In this document: one piece after another, positions 20,876 through 31,444 of the stretch
Numbering within the stretch: the first letter of the stretch is position 1
Layout of the letters: every line of letters begins with the position of its first letter
NCBI GenBank assembly: GCA_003427395.1
Contig: BFEA01000386.1
Location: 1,414,919 to 1,456,101 of the forward strand
DNA from: Chara braunii
Taxonomy: Eukaryota; Streptophyta; Charophyceae; Charales; Characeae
Length of the DNA: 41,183 nt
Reading direction: 5' to 3'
The notes under the pieces: generated by a model
What the model was told of the DNA's origin: nothing
Seen by the model: only the letters and a program-made list of their open reading frames with translations
The model's database searches: none
Program-made: the position numbers and the translations under genes

Positions 20876-22960
20876 AGCTCCGGCGGCGATCCTATTCATA
20901 GATTTCAAAAAAGCATATGACCATGTTGGGATTTCTTGGACATGTGCCTGGTCAGGATGAACTTTGGACTGTCTTTCTGTCGCTGGATACGACTCCTCCA
21001 CAGATCAGCCTCCACGAACATTATGCTCAGTGACCACCTTTTGCCCCCGATTCGACTTCAGCGATTGGTGCACCAGGAGGACCTCATTGGCCCCCTGCTT
21101 TTCTTTATCTTTATGGAGACCCTTGCATCATTGATCAGGGCCCACCTTCAAATTGGTAAGGTGCCCATCCTAGAACTCTCGGAGCACCTCATCCCCATGA
21201 CTTCATTGTTTGCAGACGATCTCACAGTACTCATATAGGGAGACGGCAACAGCATGCGGGCCCTCATGCAAGTTATACACGAGTTCTCACTTGTGGCGGA
21301 TATGAAAGTGAATTGGAGCTCCAAAATGAAAGGTTGGTGGCTGCACCCCCGAGACCAGCCCCCCCCCACCGGAACCGAGTGTTAAATGGCAGACAAAAGA
21401 GGAAGCTATTCGGATTCTAGGCATGAGATTGACGGCGCTAGGACCCCCACCAGATCATGGGGACACCTTGGTGAACATAGCAATAGATCGCCTAACAAAT
21501 TGGGAAGGTCTCCAAACCTCGCTAGTAGGTCGGGCCCTGGCAATCAACAACGCCATCCTTGCGGTGATCTGGTGTAAGTTGGCGGTGTGGCCACTAATGA
21601 AACAACAGTATGCCAGGTTGAGAAGAGCCCTCACGACTAATCTATGGAAGAACAAAGCAAACTCCCAAGAATGCATGAATAGAGTAAGGTGGGATGTTCT
21701 CACCCAACCAAAAGCCAAAGGGGGACTTAGGATACTTGACCCGGGAAGAGAAAGTGAAGCCTCCATTTTCACGGTATTGGTCAGACTGCTGTTAAGGAAC
21801 GATATCCCATGGGGTCCTCTGGTTTGCATACAAATAGCTAATTTGGCCCCGCAGTCGGCAAACGCGAAGGACTTCACCCGCTCCAATGGCTGACCAATAG
21901 CCACTAGACTACCCCGGGTCCATGCCAACATGCACATGCGGCTACCCCGACGCAAGCTGTCAGACAAGACATCCCAAAGGATCCCTTGTGGCCCTGCATG
22001 ATCAAACTTTGGAGGAAACGGGGCCCCACACAAAAACAGTCGGCGAACAGATGGCATACGGTGTGGAGACAACCACTCTTCGGCAACCCCCACATCCAGG
22101 ACCCCACGGGCAACCCCTTTGTGCTCACTACCAACTCGCCGTGGTTGATCTTGGCAAAGAAGGGGGTTTATACTGTGGGAGATTTGTGCGACCGAGAGCA
22201 AACAACTGGGCCACACCACTGCAACGGCAGGCCAAACTGAAGCATATAAAAAAAATGGAAGAAAAACTCTACCAGCTGAGGGAGGCTATGCCCTTGGCCT
22301 GGTTGACTGCCCTCTCCACAGGCCCCGACGATACAACAACAGGACTGGGTGACTAGATATGCTGACCTCCCTCTCTCGTCCACCATCTACAGAGTGCATA
22401 AGAACGCGAGAGGACAATGTGCTCTGGAAGCCTACGAGCCCAACCTGTCGGGTGCCCGTTTTTCTGAACTAACAAGAAAAGAGAAGTTAGATAGTACTAA
22501 AGTGTGGGGAGACGTGATGATCAGAAGGGTAGTAGGTGATCCAGACAATGGCTACTACGTATAGGAGCCCACATCACGTGTAATCAAGCTGACATTTGAT
22601 ACAGATGAGTGGGAATAGCCTGGCCAAAAGCCCATGCAGATGTGGGACTACACAGTGAGAGGGGCTACAGAGTGTCCCGCCAGGACCTGCCTATTACCAC
22701 ACATTGCTGCAGAGATAGGAGCGAGATTCACATGTGGATGCACGCCTACTGCAGAACCTGTCCTGGGCCAGATATTCCAAAATTATGCCCACAACCTGAA
22801 GTCGTTGCAATGGCAAATCTTGCATTGCTGCCTCCCCACCCCTGACTGGCTTGCATCAAAAACAGACCTCGTGCAGAAAGGCTTGCTATCCCATCTGCAC
22901 CCATCGAGGTAGAACAACGCAGCCAGCCAGGGCAACACTGGAACATCTGCACCTATCAAA
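20876..22960 (+). pseudogene. LINE ORF2 remnant (RT palm to zf-RVT)
   Basis: Reverse-transcriptase landmarks appear in order on the plus strand: FIDFKKAYDH (about 20902-20931; metal-binding motif A), SLFADDLTVLI (about 21205-21235; FADD is the LINE form of the catalytic motif C), MKVNWSSKMKGWW, then the thumb-like region with GRALAINNAI and NRVRWDVLTQPKAKGGLRIL (21423-21893), a linker with PLFGNPH, and zf-RVT LKSLQWQILHCCLPTPDWLA near 22800. At least six stops or frameshifts interrupt it. Endonuclease and RT fingers are absent. The parallel minus-strand LINE at 32793-36200 shares the QPKxKGGxRxLDP block and so belongs to a related subfamily. Long antisense frames here (for example 21455-22219) are shadows. 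Confidence 0.8.
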
Positions 22961-23279
22961 AATATACTACAGGTTCGTTCATGGCTTAGGAAGGTCGGCA
23001 ATGCTTATTATGTCCCGATTCCCATTTGGCTCGAGGACGATTCTGGCATCGAATGTTTTGAACAAACCACCATAAAAAGTTTCAATCCAGGTTTGAACTC
23101 ACGTGGGAAAATGAAACGTGGCAGAAAATGAAACGTGGCAGAAAACGAAAAACCTGTGGCAAACATAAAACTTGATAAAAGTTGATAAAACGCATGTGCT
23201 CACAACGTTACAAATTGCAGAACCTCTATGATTTTCTTGCCGGGATGCTAACTTATGCAATGAACCTGATCTTCTCCGA
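22961..23279. repeat. Short tandem repeats before the PLE-like remnant
   Basis: GAAAATGAAACGTGGCA occurs twice in tandem (23107-23123, 23124-23140) with a diverged third copy to 23161. The region may be the 5' end of the following retroelement; a reading frame with LYDFLAGMLTYAMNLIF at about 23220-23275 could be its eroded N-terminus. Confidence 0.4.
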
Positions 23280-25490
23280 GTGTTAAAAACAGTTTCTGAA
23301 GACAGAAAGACGATAATAATTGAGATAAAAAACAATGTCGGTGGTCGGGGGCTGAAGGCTTGGCGTCTGTTGTATGGTCATTCAAAAAATGAGAATGCGC
23401 TGTTGGAGGATGGTAAGAATCATATCGAAGGAGGTGGTGAGTGGACCATCACTGAACTGGTTCGGACTCGCACTAAGACCGAGCTGAAAAAAGTCGAGCT
23501 AATTTCCCTCTTGAGAGCCCTGTGAAAACAAAAGGATCTATTTAAAAAGAATTTGGATGAACTCCTTGAATTGAACGGTGTGGTAAAAACCATTAACCAG
23601 CACTGAGGTAGGCAGATAATTCGTGGGTTGCTAACCGATGCCTGTAAAAAATGTTTTGGTATTAATCCCCGTGCTTCTGTAAATATAAAAATTCCCTTTT
23701 GTACGTTAATTGATAAAAATAAGGTTGAAGATTTTGTGAAAGACTGGATTTGTGGCCAAACCCAACCAGCATCATTAGCTAACCTGTATGCAAAACGGAC
23801 TCGGGCAGTTTGGCTTAAAGCCAAGTGAGTCGGAAACATCTTGCATAATCAAAAATGTTTCACACGCTGCATCAAATTTGATTGTGTGTGTGAAAATTTC
23901 GATTTGACTAAGATTAACGGACACATTGCGGTTAAGCTCAGTGAAGTTGATGGGCTAAAGTCGTTTCTCGACAACGCAAAAAATGTGCCTTTCCCAGGGT
24001 CTGTGGTAACCAGGGATGCACCGAATTGAGCTTGTAATGAAGCACTTGATGGGCGGCGAAGAACAGGCCTAGTTAAGAACCTACTAAGGATTGATCTTGG
24101 TACAGCTGGGAAAAAGGACGTTGGCATGCCAGATGGTTGTGTCCTGAGTGAATATGTTTTTGGCGTTAAACAGGCCTCTGATGGTCTTGTTCTTGCCCCT
24201 CTAGATTGAGTTTCCAAAGCGACACGAGCAAGGCCTTCAAAAAATGTTTTTGTGTAACGACAACTATGAAAAAATGACAGAAAATAAAAGTGATATGCTT
24301 CTAATGATGAGATCTGGGTATGAAGGTGCGGGCCTTTCCGATGTTGCAAAATGGGTCAGATGTGGAGAGCTGCAATTTGCCTACATCATGGCAAAAGAAA
24401 AGGACAAGGAAAAACGGAGACCGATTGCCCTGTCGTACCAAAGTTCGTTCCGTGCTCCATCTGGTATCCTATCTCTGGCTCTTAATGTATTGATTAAGAA
24501 GACAAAAGTGCCTCATTTTAACCTTCGGTGCCTAGGCAACCTGCATCAAGAAATCGAGAAAGTTAACCACAGAGGAGTGGCATCTACCCTTGGTGTCATT
24601 GCGCGGACATATGACATCACTCAACTCCCGTATTTGGAAATTCTCCAGGTTGTGGAATGGTTGGTTCAGTTGTTTTCAGATCAAGGTATTAGATGGATCC
24701 ATTTGAATGTGAGGAAGAAACTTGCCACTTTTGGTAAGTCCCATGGTGAGGCTGGTTGGAAATCCATCCGCCTCAGCAAATTGATTACATGAACCCGATA
24801 TCAGTTTGATAACACAATGTTTCTGCTGGCAGACGCAGTCTTTCGTCAAAAGAAGGGCATCCCAATGGGGGGGAGAGCAAGCCCCCCTCTTGCATGCGTC
24901 ATGTGCACGCTTTCATAGTTCAAGTTTATGGGGTCACTGGTTCTGATGTAAAATTTTTAACAGGAAAAAATTACATTGGTGATCAGTTAATCTTTTCGTT
25001 TTTTTTCGGAAAGATGACCCTGAAGGCTTTGAGAAAGTCGAACAATGACTGGATCGAGTCACACAATGCTATCCAGAGGGGCTGGTACTTGAGCGAATTG
25101 ATTCTGGGTCTGGGATTTTGGATATCCTGGAGACCAGAATGATCATTTTCAAGTTTTCTGCGTTCGTGCTCGTATCTCACGAGTTCAAAAACGTGGGGAC
25201 AGTCTGGTCCCCAGGTTCGCTATGACTTTGGACCTACAACGATTTTTTATCATATGGGCCAAAAAAAGCAAAATTCGCTGTAGTGGCCAATACCATCCTC
25301 TGTATCACGGAAAATTGTAATGATCTGGGTATGGTCTGCTTAGGGGTGCTTACCCTTGCCCTGGAATTGAAGAAATTGGACTACCCCAAAAAGGTAGTCA
25401 TCATGGGCCTCGAATGGATGAAACGAAGGGAGAACACACCCTCTTGAGACCGGATGATTGAGCTCGTCAAGAGCATGTCTTAAAGAAATG
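23280..25490 (+). pseudogene. Broken reverse transcriptase, Penelope-like type
   Basis: Plus-strand protein fragments follow one another: 23280-24230 (one frame, four stops; charged N-terminal part), 24244-24906 and then two further frames to about 25480. RT landmarks: KEKRRPIALS and CLGNLHQEI in the fingers; RTYDITQLPYLEIL (motif A, about 24605-24646); FRQKKGIPMGGRASPPLACV (motif B, 24842-24901); KNYIGDQLIF (about 24968-24997), where YIGD stands for the catalytic YxDD with one Asp replaced by Gly; then RKDDPEGFEKVEQ and a C-terminal helix ending LELKKLDYPKKVVI. The Q-KG-PMG-SP-A block and the terminal K-YP segment resemble Penelope-like elements rather than LINE or gypsy RTs. No GIY-YIG endonuclease was recognised. 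RT is likely; the PLE assignment is inference. Confidence 0.6.
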
Positions 25491-26093
25491 TGGCATCAGC
25501 CGCCGTAGCTATCGGATGCAGATCTCTTGGATATTGACTGCAGAGTAAGACAATTTCTGCTGCAAGGTGGAAGCTCTGCATCCGCAGAGTCATTTCTGGC
25601 AATTTCAAGACAGTAAAATGGTATGCCCCACGGCACAAGAGAAGTGGTAAAAACATGTGAGCTCAGCGTTCGGATAGTAAAATGGTAAAAACGTGTGAAC
25701 TCAGCATTATCACGATTTCGACGTGCGTAATTATTTTTATTTTGTTCTTTTTCTTTGTTTGTGGTACACCCACTCGGCGTTATGCCAAGGATGCTGCGCT
25801 CGGCGATATGGTTTTGAGTAGGATAGGTCCTATGGGTCGAATATTATTTTTAAAAATTTTGTGTTTGTTTTTTGGGGTCGATGCCGTGCGCTTCCATAGG
25901 CGCTGCACTCGAAAGGTGGTTTTGGGTAGGCAAGGAATGTATATATTGTAGGATGGTAGGAGATTGGCTACCTCAATCTGAGTGACGTATTGAGTGGAAG
26001 GGGTTGAGCTTTTGGTGAAGAGTATATGTTGTACGCCATAATATTAATGCTCAAGTTATCTCCTTCTTTGTTCTATCCATGTGTGTGTAATCT
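25491..26093. other. Unassigned, with short direct repeats
   Basis: GGTAAAAACATGTGAGCTCAGC (25640s) recurs slightly changed about 45 bp later (25684-25704). A second diverged pair, CTGCGCTCGGCGATATGGTTTTGAGTAGG-like, occurs around 25793 and 25902. These may be terminal repeats of the preceding retroelement. The 89-codon frame at 25682-25951 spans them and looks incidental. Confidence 0.35.
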
Positions 26094-27290
26094 TCTCTCT
26101 CACTGGAACACTGCCTTCTGGCCTGCCCGATGGTTACCCAGATATGGAGATGGTGGGACACGGCGTTTCATGCCCTGGCTGGCAGCTATATCCCATGGGA
26201 CCTGGGCCTCCTCCTGCTCAGTGAAAACCAGCACCTGATGACACAATGGTCCCCCTTTGCCACCAACCTCGCCGCCTATATGAGGCTGCAAGTGCTGATG
26301 CTGGCCTTGAGAGCTAGATGTTCCTTCGAGAGAAAGGACCACCAGTTTGGACTGCAGCAAGCGCAACAGGCGATAGAAGAAGAGAATAGGTCCCGTACTC
26401 ACGAAGCCTGGAAGGCAATGAAACGGGACTACCTGCAGGAAAAAGCCCCCACGGCCAGACAAGCCCTTCGAGAATCCTATCTCCAGATCTGGCAGGACCC
26501 CAAACGAACCTTCTCCGAACTGGGGGACAGGATTAACATACGCTGGAAACCGTGGAGAACAGCAGAACCCAACTGGCAAAAGAGACCCTTGGGAGACATT
26601 CAAGCCCCATAACTCCAAACTAACATTGTGCTGATCCCGGATCAGTCAGTGTCTTCCGCCCCCTCTCCCCTGATACAGATACCGGTGCCTGATTGGGGAG
26701 CAGCTGCAACACGCCAGGATCAACACCACCGCAATCAGCAATCGCAGAAGGACAAGGCCAATGGCGGACAGCAGCAGGGTGGCATCATGCCCCCCGATAG
26801 CCGAAAGGCGGAAGACCACATAGTCCCCTCCGCCGCGTCGGGAATGGGTTCTGGAGAGCACAGAGCGGGCCAAGCCTGATTTCGCCTGCAATCGCCATGT
26901 AACTATCTGCACAACAAAAGGGTGAAGGTGGGAAAACGGGAGGTGTGTTTGCCTGTGGAGGCTGAGGCTAATTCACAAGGGACAGCAGCAGCCACGGGTC
27001 CCATGGATGCTATCACTTCTGGTACCTGGTCATACAGCCAACCGCTTGGGGCGGCAGAATGGGTCCGCATGTCGAGCATGTCGTACTGTAGAAAAGATCT
27101 GCAGCCTGCTACCGTTTTGGTGAATGTCTGTACAAACATTCAACTTTAACAATGCGGACGCTGGACCCATTTTCCAGCAGGTGCTGCTCCCCACCAATAG
27201 ATGGAGCCCCCAGGGAATGCCAGTGGTGTCTGCTCTTATCAGCACCCCTAGCACTACCTCAGGTGTCTTCCCTCAAAAACAAAAAAGGGC
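26094..27290 (+). pseudogene. LINE ORF2 C-terminus with 3' UTR
   Basis: A clean frame to 26612 gives the end of ORF2: SLEHCLLACPMVTQIWRWWD (His-x4-Cys of zf-RVT, about 26106-26150), then a helical tail rich in Gln and Arg (QALRESYLQIWQDPKRTF; ending WKPWRTAEPNW). The N-terminal part of ORF2 is missing. The 3' UTR runs to about 27290 and ends with the shared tail motif (GGACGCTGGACCCATTTTCCAGCAGG..., 27156-27260) and a short A-rich end. The same tail occurs inverted at 32821-32945, directly before a poly(A), which identifies it as a LINE 3' terminus. The TM-rich frame at 27124-27690 overlaps this and is not considered real. Confidence 0.7.
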
Positions 27291-27577
27291 TGGTCAGTTG
27301 TATGATGATATCTCAAGCTCTGTTACTGCGGGCATCGCTCCCTGTCTCATTGCCATTCTTCTGGTTGGCATTGTTGTTCATTGGTTTTGTCTTTTCTTCA
27401 GCTTTTGTCGTCATCACTGTTCTCATTGCTTGTGTTGTTTTTTTGTTGATTGGTTTTGTGTTTGCTCTGTTTCCATTGCCATAATTATTCTCATCGTCAT
27501 TTGTGTTTGTTTTTTGGTTTTGTTTTTCTTTTCGCCGTTGGTGCTGTTGTCGCTGGGGAGAGTCCTCTCTTGCTTAC

Positions 27578-27777
27578 CCCATGTCCAGCTTGTAGAGCAC
27601 GACAGCCATCTTATGTGCGTACTCATGGATGTAGTGGAGCTCTTTCTTCAGGTCTTGGAGCTCCTTCTTTTTCTGCCATTTGTACTCTGAAAAGTGCTGA
27701 AGAAGCTCGTTCAGCTCGTCCGACTTAATTTGCAGAAAGTACTCCCCTTTTTGTTGCAGTCTCGCAATGTCCCTCGC
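27578..27777 (-). CDS. Exon C of a putative coiled-coil host gene
   Basis: On the minus strand an acceptor (TTGGTGCAG, 27778-27786) precedes 200 nt of open frame ending at a strong donor, GGG/GTAAGC (27572-27577). The segment starts in phase 0 and ends after 66 codons plus 2 nt. It encodes a charged helical stretch beginning ARDIARLQQKGEYFLQIK, continuing with a Leu-rich repeat-like heptad pattern and ending HKMAVVLYKLDM. No stop occurs across the exon, codon use is balanced, and it resembles no transposon protein nearby. A cytoskeletal protein such as a kinesin tail is possible by feel only. It is the third of three compatible minus-strand exons (with 32270-32374 and 40665-40805). The next exon downstream was not found. 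Confidence 0.55.
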
Positions 27778-27809
27778 CTGCACCAATTTCAAACGATTTA
27801 AAATGGACA

Positions 27810-27996
27810 TCTCTTCTCTGTTTGAGTTCCTCCTTTCTTTTCTTCTTTGTCCTCTTCTCTTCTCTGCTCTGCTCTGCTCTTCTCCTCTTTTCACATATCC
27901 TCTTCTCCTCTCCTCTCCTTCACTCTTTTCCTCCCCTCTCCTCCTCCCCTTCTCCTCCCCTCTTCCCGCCACCTCTTTTCTTCCTCTTTTCTTTCA
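27810..27996. repeat. Long polypyrimidine (plus) / polypurine (minus) tract
   Basis: About 190 bp are almost entirely C and T on the plus strand, with repeated CTCTTCTC and CTGCT units. In the putative host gene this lies in the intron just before exon C, where it is purine on the sense strand, so it is not the acceptor's polypyrimidine tract. Confidence 0.8.
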
Positions 27997-28081
27997 TGTA
28001 TAGAGTCTAGTGTGAACCGCGCAAGCCAGTTGAGTAGGAAGCAGCCAGCAACAGCAGGATTGTTTGCAGCTATCACGACTA

Positions 28082-28279
28082 CCTTCTTCCCCCGAACATA
28101 ACGCATATGCGTTGTATTCAAGTTTTTGAATTTGAAAAAAAATCGAATAGAACGCATTGTGTTGTATTGGAAATTTAGGGCTTTTCGAATAGAATGCATA
28201 TGCATTGTATTCGAATAGAATGCACCCTATGCGTTGTATTCGTTTACAACGCGTATGCGTTATGTTCGGGGGAATAAGG
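28082..28279. mobile_element. MITE copy 1 (TA-flanked, long TIRs)
   Basis: The 198-bp element is flanked by TA on both sides (28080-28081 and 28280-28281). Its inverted ends begin CCTTCTTCCCCCGAACATAA and continue inwards as CGCATATGCGTTGTA, more than 30 bp matching with few mismatches. The interior repeats GAATAGAACGCAT/ATGCGTTGTATTC in both orientations, so the whole element can fold on itself. No ORF. TA duplication and short size fit a Tc1/mariner-type MITE. A second copy is at 31146-31322. Confidence 0.75.
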
Positions 28280-28299
28280 TAGCTGCCACAGACGCAATC

Positions 28300-28349
28300 A
28301 TGATATTATTCCAGATGGATCACAATGATATTATTCCAGATGGATCACA
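28300..28349. repeat. 25-bp perfect tandem duplication
   Basis: A 25-bp unit beginning ATGATATTATTCCAGATGG is present twice without a gap (28300-28324, 28325-28349), directly before the LINE insertion's target duplication. Confidence 0.9.
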
Positions 28350-28357
28350 AATCCTCC

Positions 28358-29079
28358 TTTTTTTTTTTTTTTTTTTGAAACATACTTATCCTTCCTTGCC
28401 TTGCCTCACTTTTAATTCTTATGGCATCCTAAGTTCCTGTGTCAACAGATGATCATCCGCAGTGTCCTCCTGTCGCTCATCTTTAAACCAATGGAAGATA
28501 AGTCTCTCTCCTTCTACGGTCGCTACTTTGCCTTGGGCTAGTACCCTTTTCTGGAATTTGGTTAGAATATCCCTTGCCTTTTCTGGGTTAAGAGCCACTT
28601 GCTTCTTTGTCCTAATCCATAATGCCCTAATCTCTGTCTCCAACAGGCTATAGAGAGTTGCCTTGGCTTCCACTCTAGTCATCAGAATCTTGCCCACCAC
28701 CTGCTGACATCTTCGTTTCCATATTGTCCATAAAGTGTACTGTCTCAGTAGACGAAAGATAAATTTATGGCCATCCCGCCATTCCTTAGGCACCTCGCTT
28801 CCTATCAAAATTAATTTCCTGTTTCGCGGGAAGGGGACGTCCGTAGTATGTGTCCACAATGAACGAGCTATGGACCAGAGATGATCTGCTTCCGGGCAAT
28901 GGAGCAAACAATGGACAGAGTTTCCTGAACGCCCGTCATACACATAACACAGTCTTGATCGTCATCATTCCTATTGAGCCTGCTCCACTTATCGAACAGC
29001 CAGACATTGACTGGGAGTGCTACATGATAGATAAGCCACTGCATGCTCCTGACCTTGGCCAATCTGATACTGTGCAAAG
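28358..29079 (-). mobile_element. 5'-truncated LINE insertion with poly(A) and TSD
   Basis: A T-run (28358-28376), the poly(A) of a minus-strand insertion, is preceded by AAATCCTCC (28349-28357); the same sequence follows the other end (29080-29088, extended by TTTT). These form the target-site duplication. The element contains only the end of ORF2: IRLAKVRSMQWLIYHVALPVN, CVMC, then after a frameshift near 28930 HCLLHCPEADHLW (zf-RVT), LWTIWKRRCQQVVG and a tail ending at a stop at 28419. ORF2 is otherwise open. Truncation right at zf-RVT and clean TSDs show target-primed insertion. Confidence 0.85.
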
Positions 29080-30546
29080 AAATCCTCCTTTTCTCTTTTC
29101 GTTTTTTCCTTTTTTTACTAATCTGGCCTGATGAGCCGTGGATTAGATATTAAACAGATCACAACAGATATTATGTTGTTCTTAGACTAGAGATCAAGGG
29201 AAAAAAAAAAAAAAAAGTATATCACAAATGCTCCAGTCTATTCGTGGGAGCAACACATTCTGGGAATTGGGTGCAGCGTCCCTTATGAAAATGCAAGAAC
29301 AATTTGAGATACTGGGGCCATTACCCGGCCTTCGGCTTAGAACAATCACGATAATTCAAAAAAATCCATGAACAACTTTGTAGCCTCACATCAAGAAAAC
29401 CTACCACGTACGAACATTAGGAGTGACACTCAATATACCAAACCGAAACCTACCATGGCTGTCATGCTCTCAAAACCAGGCCTCTACCAACCCCAACATG
29501 CTAATTAACAGGACAGCGCGACCCACCCCAGCTCCTCACAGCGTTGTCCTGGCGACAGCCCCCACTTGGGCACTGGAATGCCTTCTACCCTCAGCAACCT
29601 CACGCTCCTGCAAACAACAGGTTACAGGGCAACGCCCCAGCACGGGCTAGCCATGAGTTGTGACTATCGTAAGTGACCATGTTTTAGTTATTGCCATGAT
29701 GGCCCTCATTGTAGCAATCGTTGCAAAATTCACGAGAAAGCACAATGTCGTCCAATTGCAAAAAGAAATCAACGAACTTGAGAGGAGGGAGAGATAAAGA
29801 AGAAGAAGAAAGAAAGAAGAAGAAGGAGATGTACACCAGCAAAAGACCAATGACAATCCCCCCTTCTCATACCAACCAACTCCTTATCGCCTCCTCTCTT
29901 ATTCAAACAATAAATTATACTAATAATGATGATCGGTGGAACCAGAATCAAAGTCTGAATCCCACTTCTACTGCTTTGGCATAACTAGGTCCACCATAGC
30001 CATGGCCTCCTTCTTCCTCCACTTCAATCAGGCTGAGGCTATGGCAGGCCTAGCCCTGGTGTGCAAACGACAACACAAAGCAGCTATGTCCGCTGCTGTT
30101 CAGGCCACCATGCCTGACTCTGCCTCTTGAAGCCTTCTTGGCGTCGCAATCCCAACTGGGGTACAGCGCGTAACAAGGTAATGAAGATGGCCTCCACCAC
30201 AGCCAGGTAAGAACCTCGCCACTCTCCTCCCTAGTCCCCTTCTTCCTCCTCCTCCAACCTGGGGTCTTCCTCCATAGCCAAGGAGGTCACCCAGGCAGCT
30301 CAAGCAGCATGACGCCCAAACTTGCATACCGCAATGAGGAGGAGCACTTCGCTCTTCCTGGACATATAGCGGCCTACCTGCCTCTTTGCCCCCACAACGG
30401 CAGTACATGACCTGGAAGTATACCCTGTTGAATGGGCGTAGAGCCTCAGGGAAGGAGCACTAAGAATATCCAGAAGAACCAACATATTACATTACACAAC
30501 GAAGATAGGGTATCGACTCAGAAAAAGCTCGTATCTGCTGGCGGCC
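29080..30546. other. Intronic DNA with LINE-tail scraps
   Basis: An A-run at 29201-29216 precedes a minus-strand scrap of the LINE 3'-tail motif (about 29243-29290, GGGAGCAACAC...GCAGCGTCCCTTAT). A plus-strand frame at about 29680-29797 encodes a hydrophobic helix (VLVIAMMALIVAIVAKF) followed by a short charged helix (VVQLQKEINELERRER) and a stop; I do not recognise it. The rest to 30546 shows nothing I can name. Confidence 0.35.
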
Positions 30547-31444
30547 CCTTTGTCTATGAGATGGGAAAAGCGAATGGAGGTGCCAAGACAACAGGTAGCC
30601 AGGCTTTCCTCGCCGACTCTGCGCACTATCAGGCTATGCAAGGTCAGGAGTATGCAATTGCTCATCTTCCACGCGTCACTTGCAGTTAATACATGTTTGT
30701 ACAACACCACAGAAATCTCACCAGCCAAGCCTGTCCAGTGTGGAGAAGGGGCCTCAGAGACAATGATCATCTGTCTTCTGTTATGCCCAGAAGCGATATA
30801 CATATGGGAAGAAACACAAAAGTATTGTGGAGACTCATAACGGAGGCCCCGTTCCCAAAGGACAGGAGGACGCTGCTGGTGGGAAACGACGTCCCCAGAA
30901 CATGGCAGCAACATCAGAAGCACATCTTACACCTGTTAAGACTGTACGCGCGCTGGACCATATGGAAGCGCAGGTGCGAACTGACCATTGGGAGGAAACA
31001 AATGGACAGACGAGAAGCAAAAGAGACGCCTTACAAGCTGCTGGAAACAGACATCAGTGCGCAATTGCAGAGGACATGAAGGCAGGCAAACCTGAACCCA
31101 GATCAGGCCAAGGAGCTAACAGGGAGGTTTCAGAAAAGGATACCACCCTTCTTCCCCCGAACATAACTCATATGCATTGTAAACGAATACAACGCAAAGG
31201 GTGCGTTCTATTCGAATAGCCGTAAATTTCGAATTCAACGCATATGTGTTCTATTCGGTTTTTTTCCCCAAATTTTGAAACTCGAATACAACGCATATGC
31301 GTTATGTTCGGGGGAAGAAGGGTAGCTCAAGGTACCGTGCCCACAATAGAGGGAAGCAGGCTGGTGTTCCAATTTTTCAGGGAAGGACTGCAAGAGACCT
31401 TACCAGGTATTGAGAATCATGTGGTCCAAATAAGAGAAGCATAG
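30547..31444 (+). pseudogene. LINE ORF2 C-terminus split by a MITE
   Basis: Plus-strand fragments over two frames match the minus LINE at 28358-29079: TIRLCKVRSMQLLIFHASLAVN (shortened here to KVRSMQLLIFHASLAVN), LLLCPEAIYIW, then from 30693 PFPKDRRTLLVGNDVPRTW, ARWTIWKRRCELTIGRKQ and a TGA near 31079. The C-terminal tail is cut after FQKR (about 31136) by the MITE at 31146-31322 and resumes with GTVPTIEGSRLVFQFFREGL, ending at a stop at 31442-31444. Non-coding 3' sequence continues to about 31760 and contains the tail motif GGACACTGGACCCATTCTCCAG (near 31650). It is the same subfamily as the 28358-29079 insertion, in opposite orientation. Confidence 0.75.
31146..31322. mobile_element. MITE copy 2, inserted in LINE ORF2
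   Basis: This 177-bp element has the same inverted ends as copy 1 (CCCTTCTTCCCCCGAACATAA at the left, its complement at the right) and the same internal CGAATACAACGC motifs. TA follows on the right (31323-31324); the left neighbour is CA (31144-31145), one substitution from TA. Comparison with the uninterrupted LINE copy at 28358-29079 shows that it splits the codons after FQKR, so the insertion is younger than that LINE copy. Confidence 0.8.

Noticed and set aside
21455-22219. 254-codon minus-strand frame
   Set aside because: Shadow antisense to the LINE RT/thumb coding region.
27124-27690. 188-codon hydrophobic plus-strand frame with several apparent membrane segments
   Set aside because: Starts in the LINE 3' tail and runs antisense over exon C; the hydrophobicity comes from a T-rich stretch.
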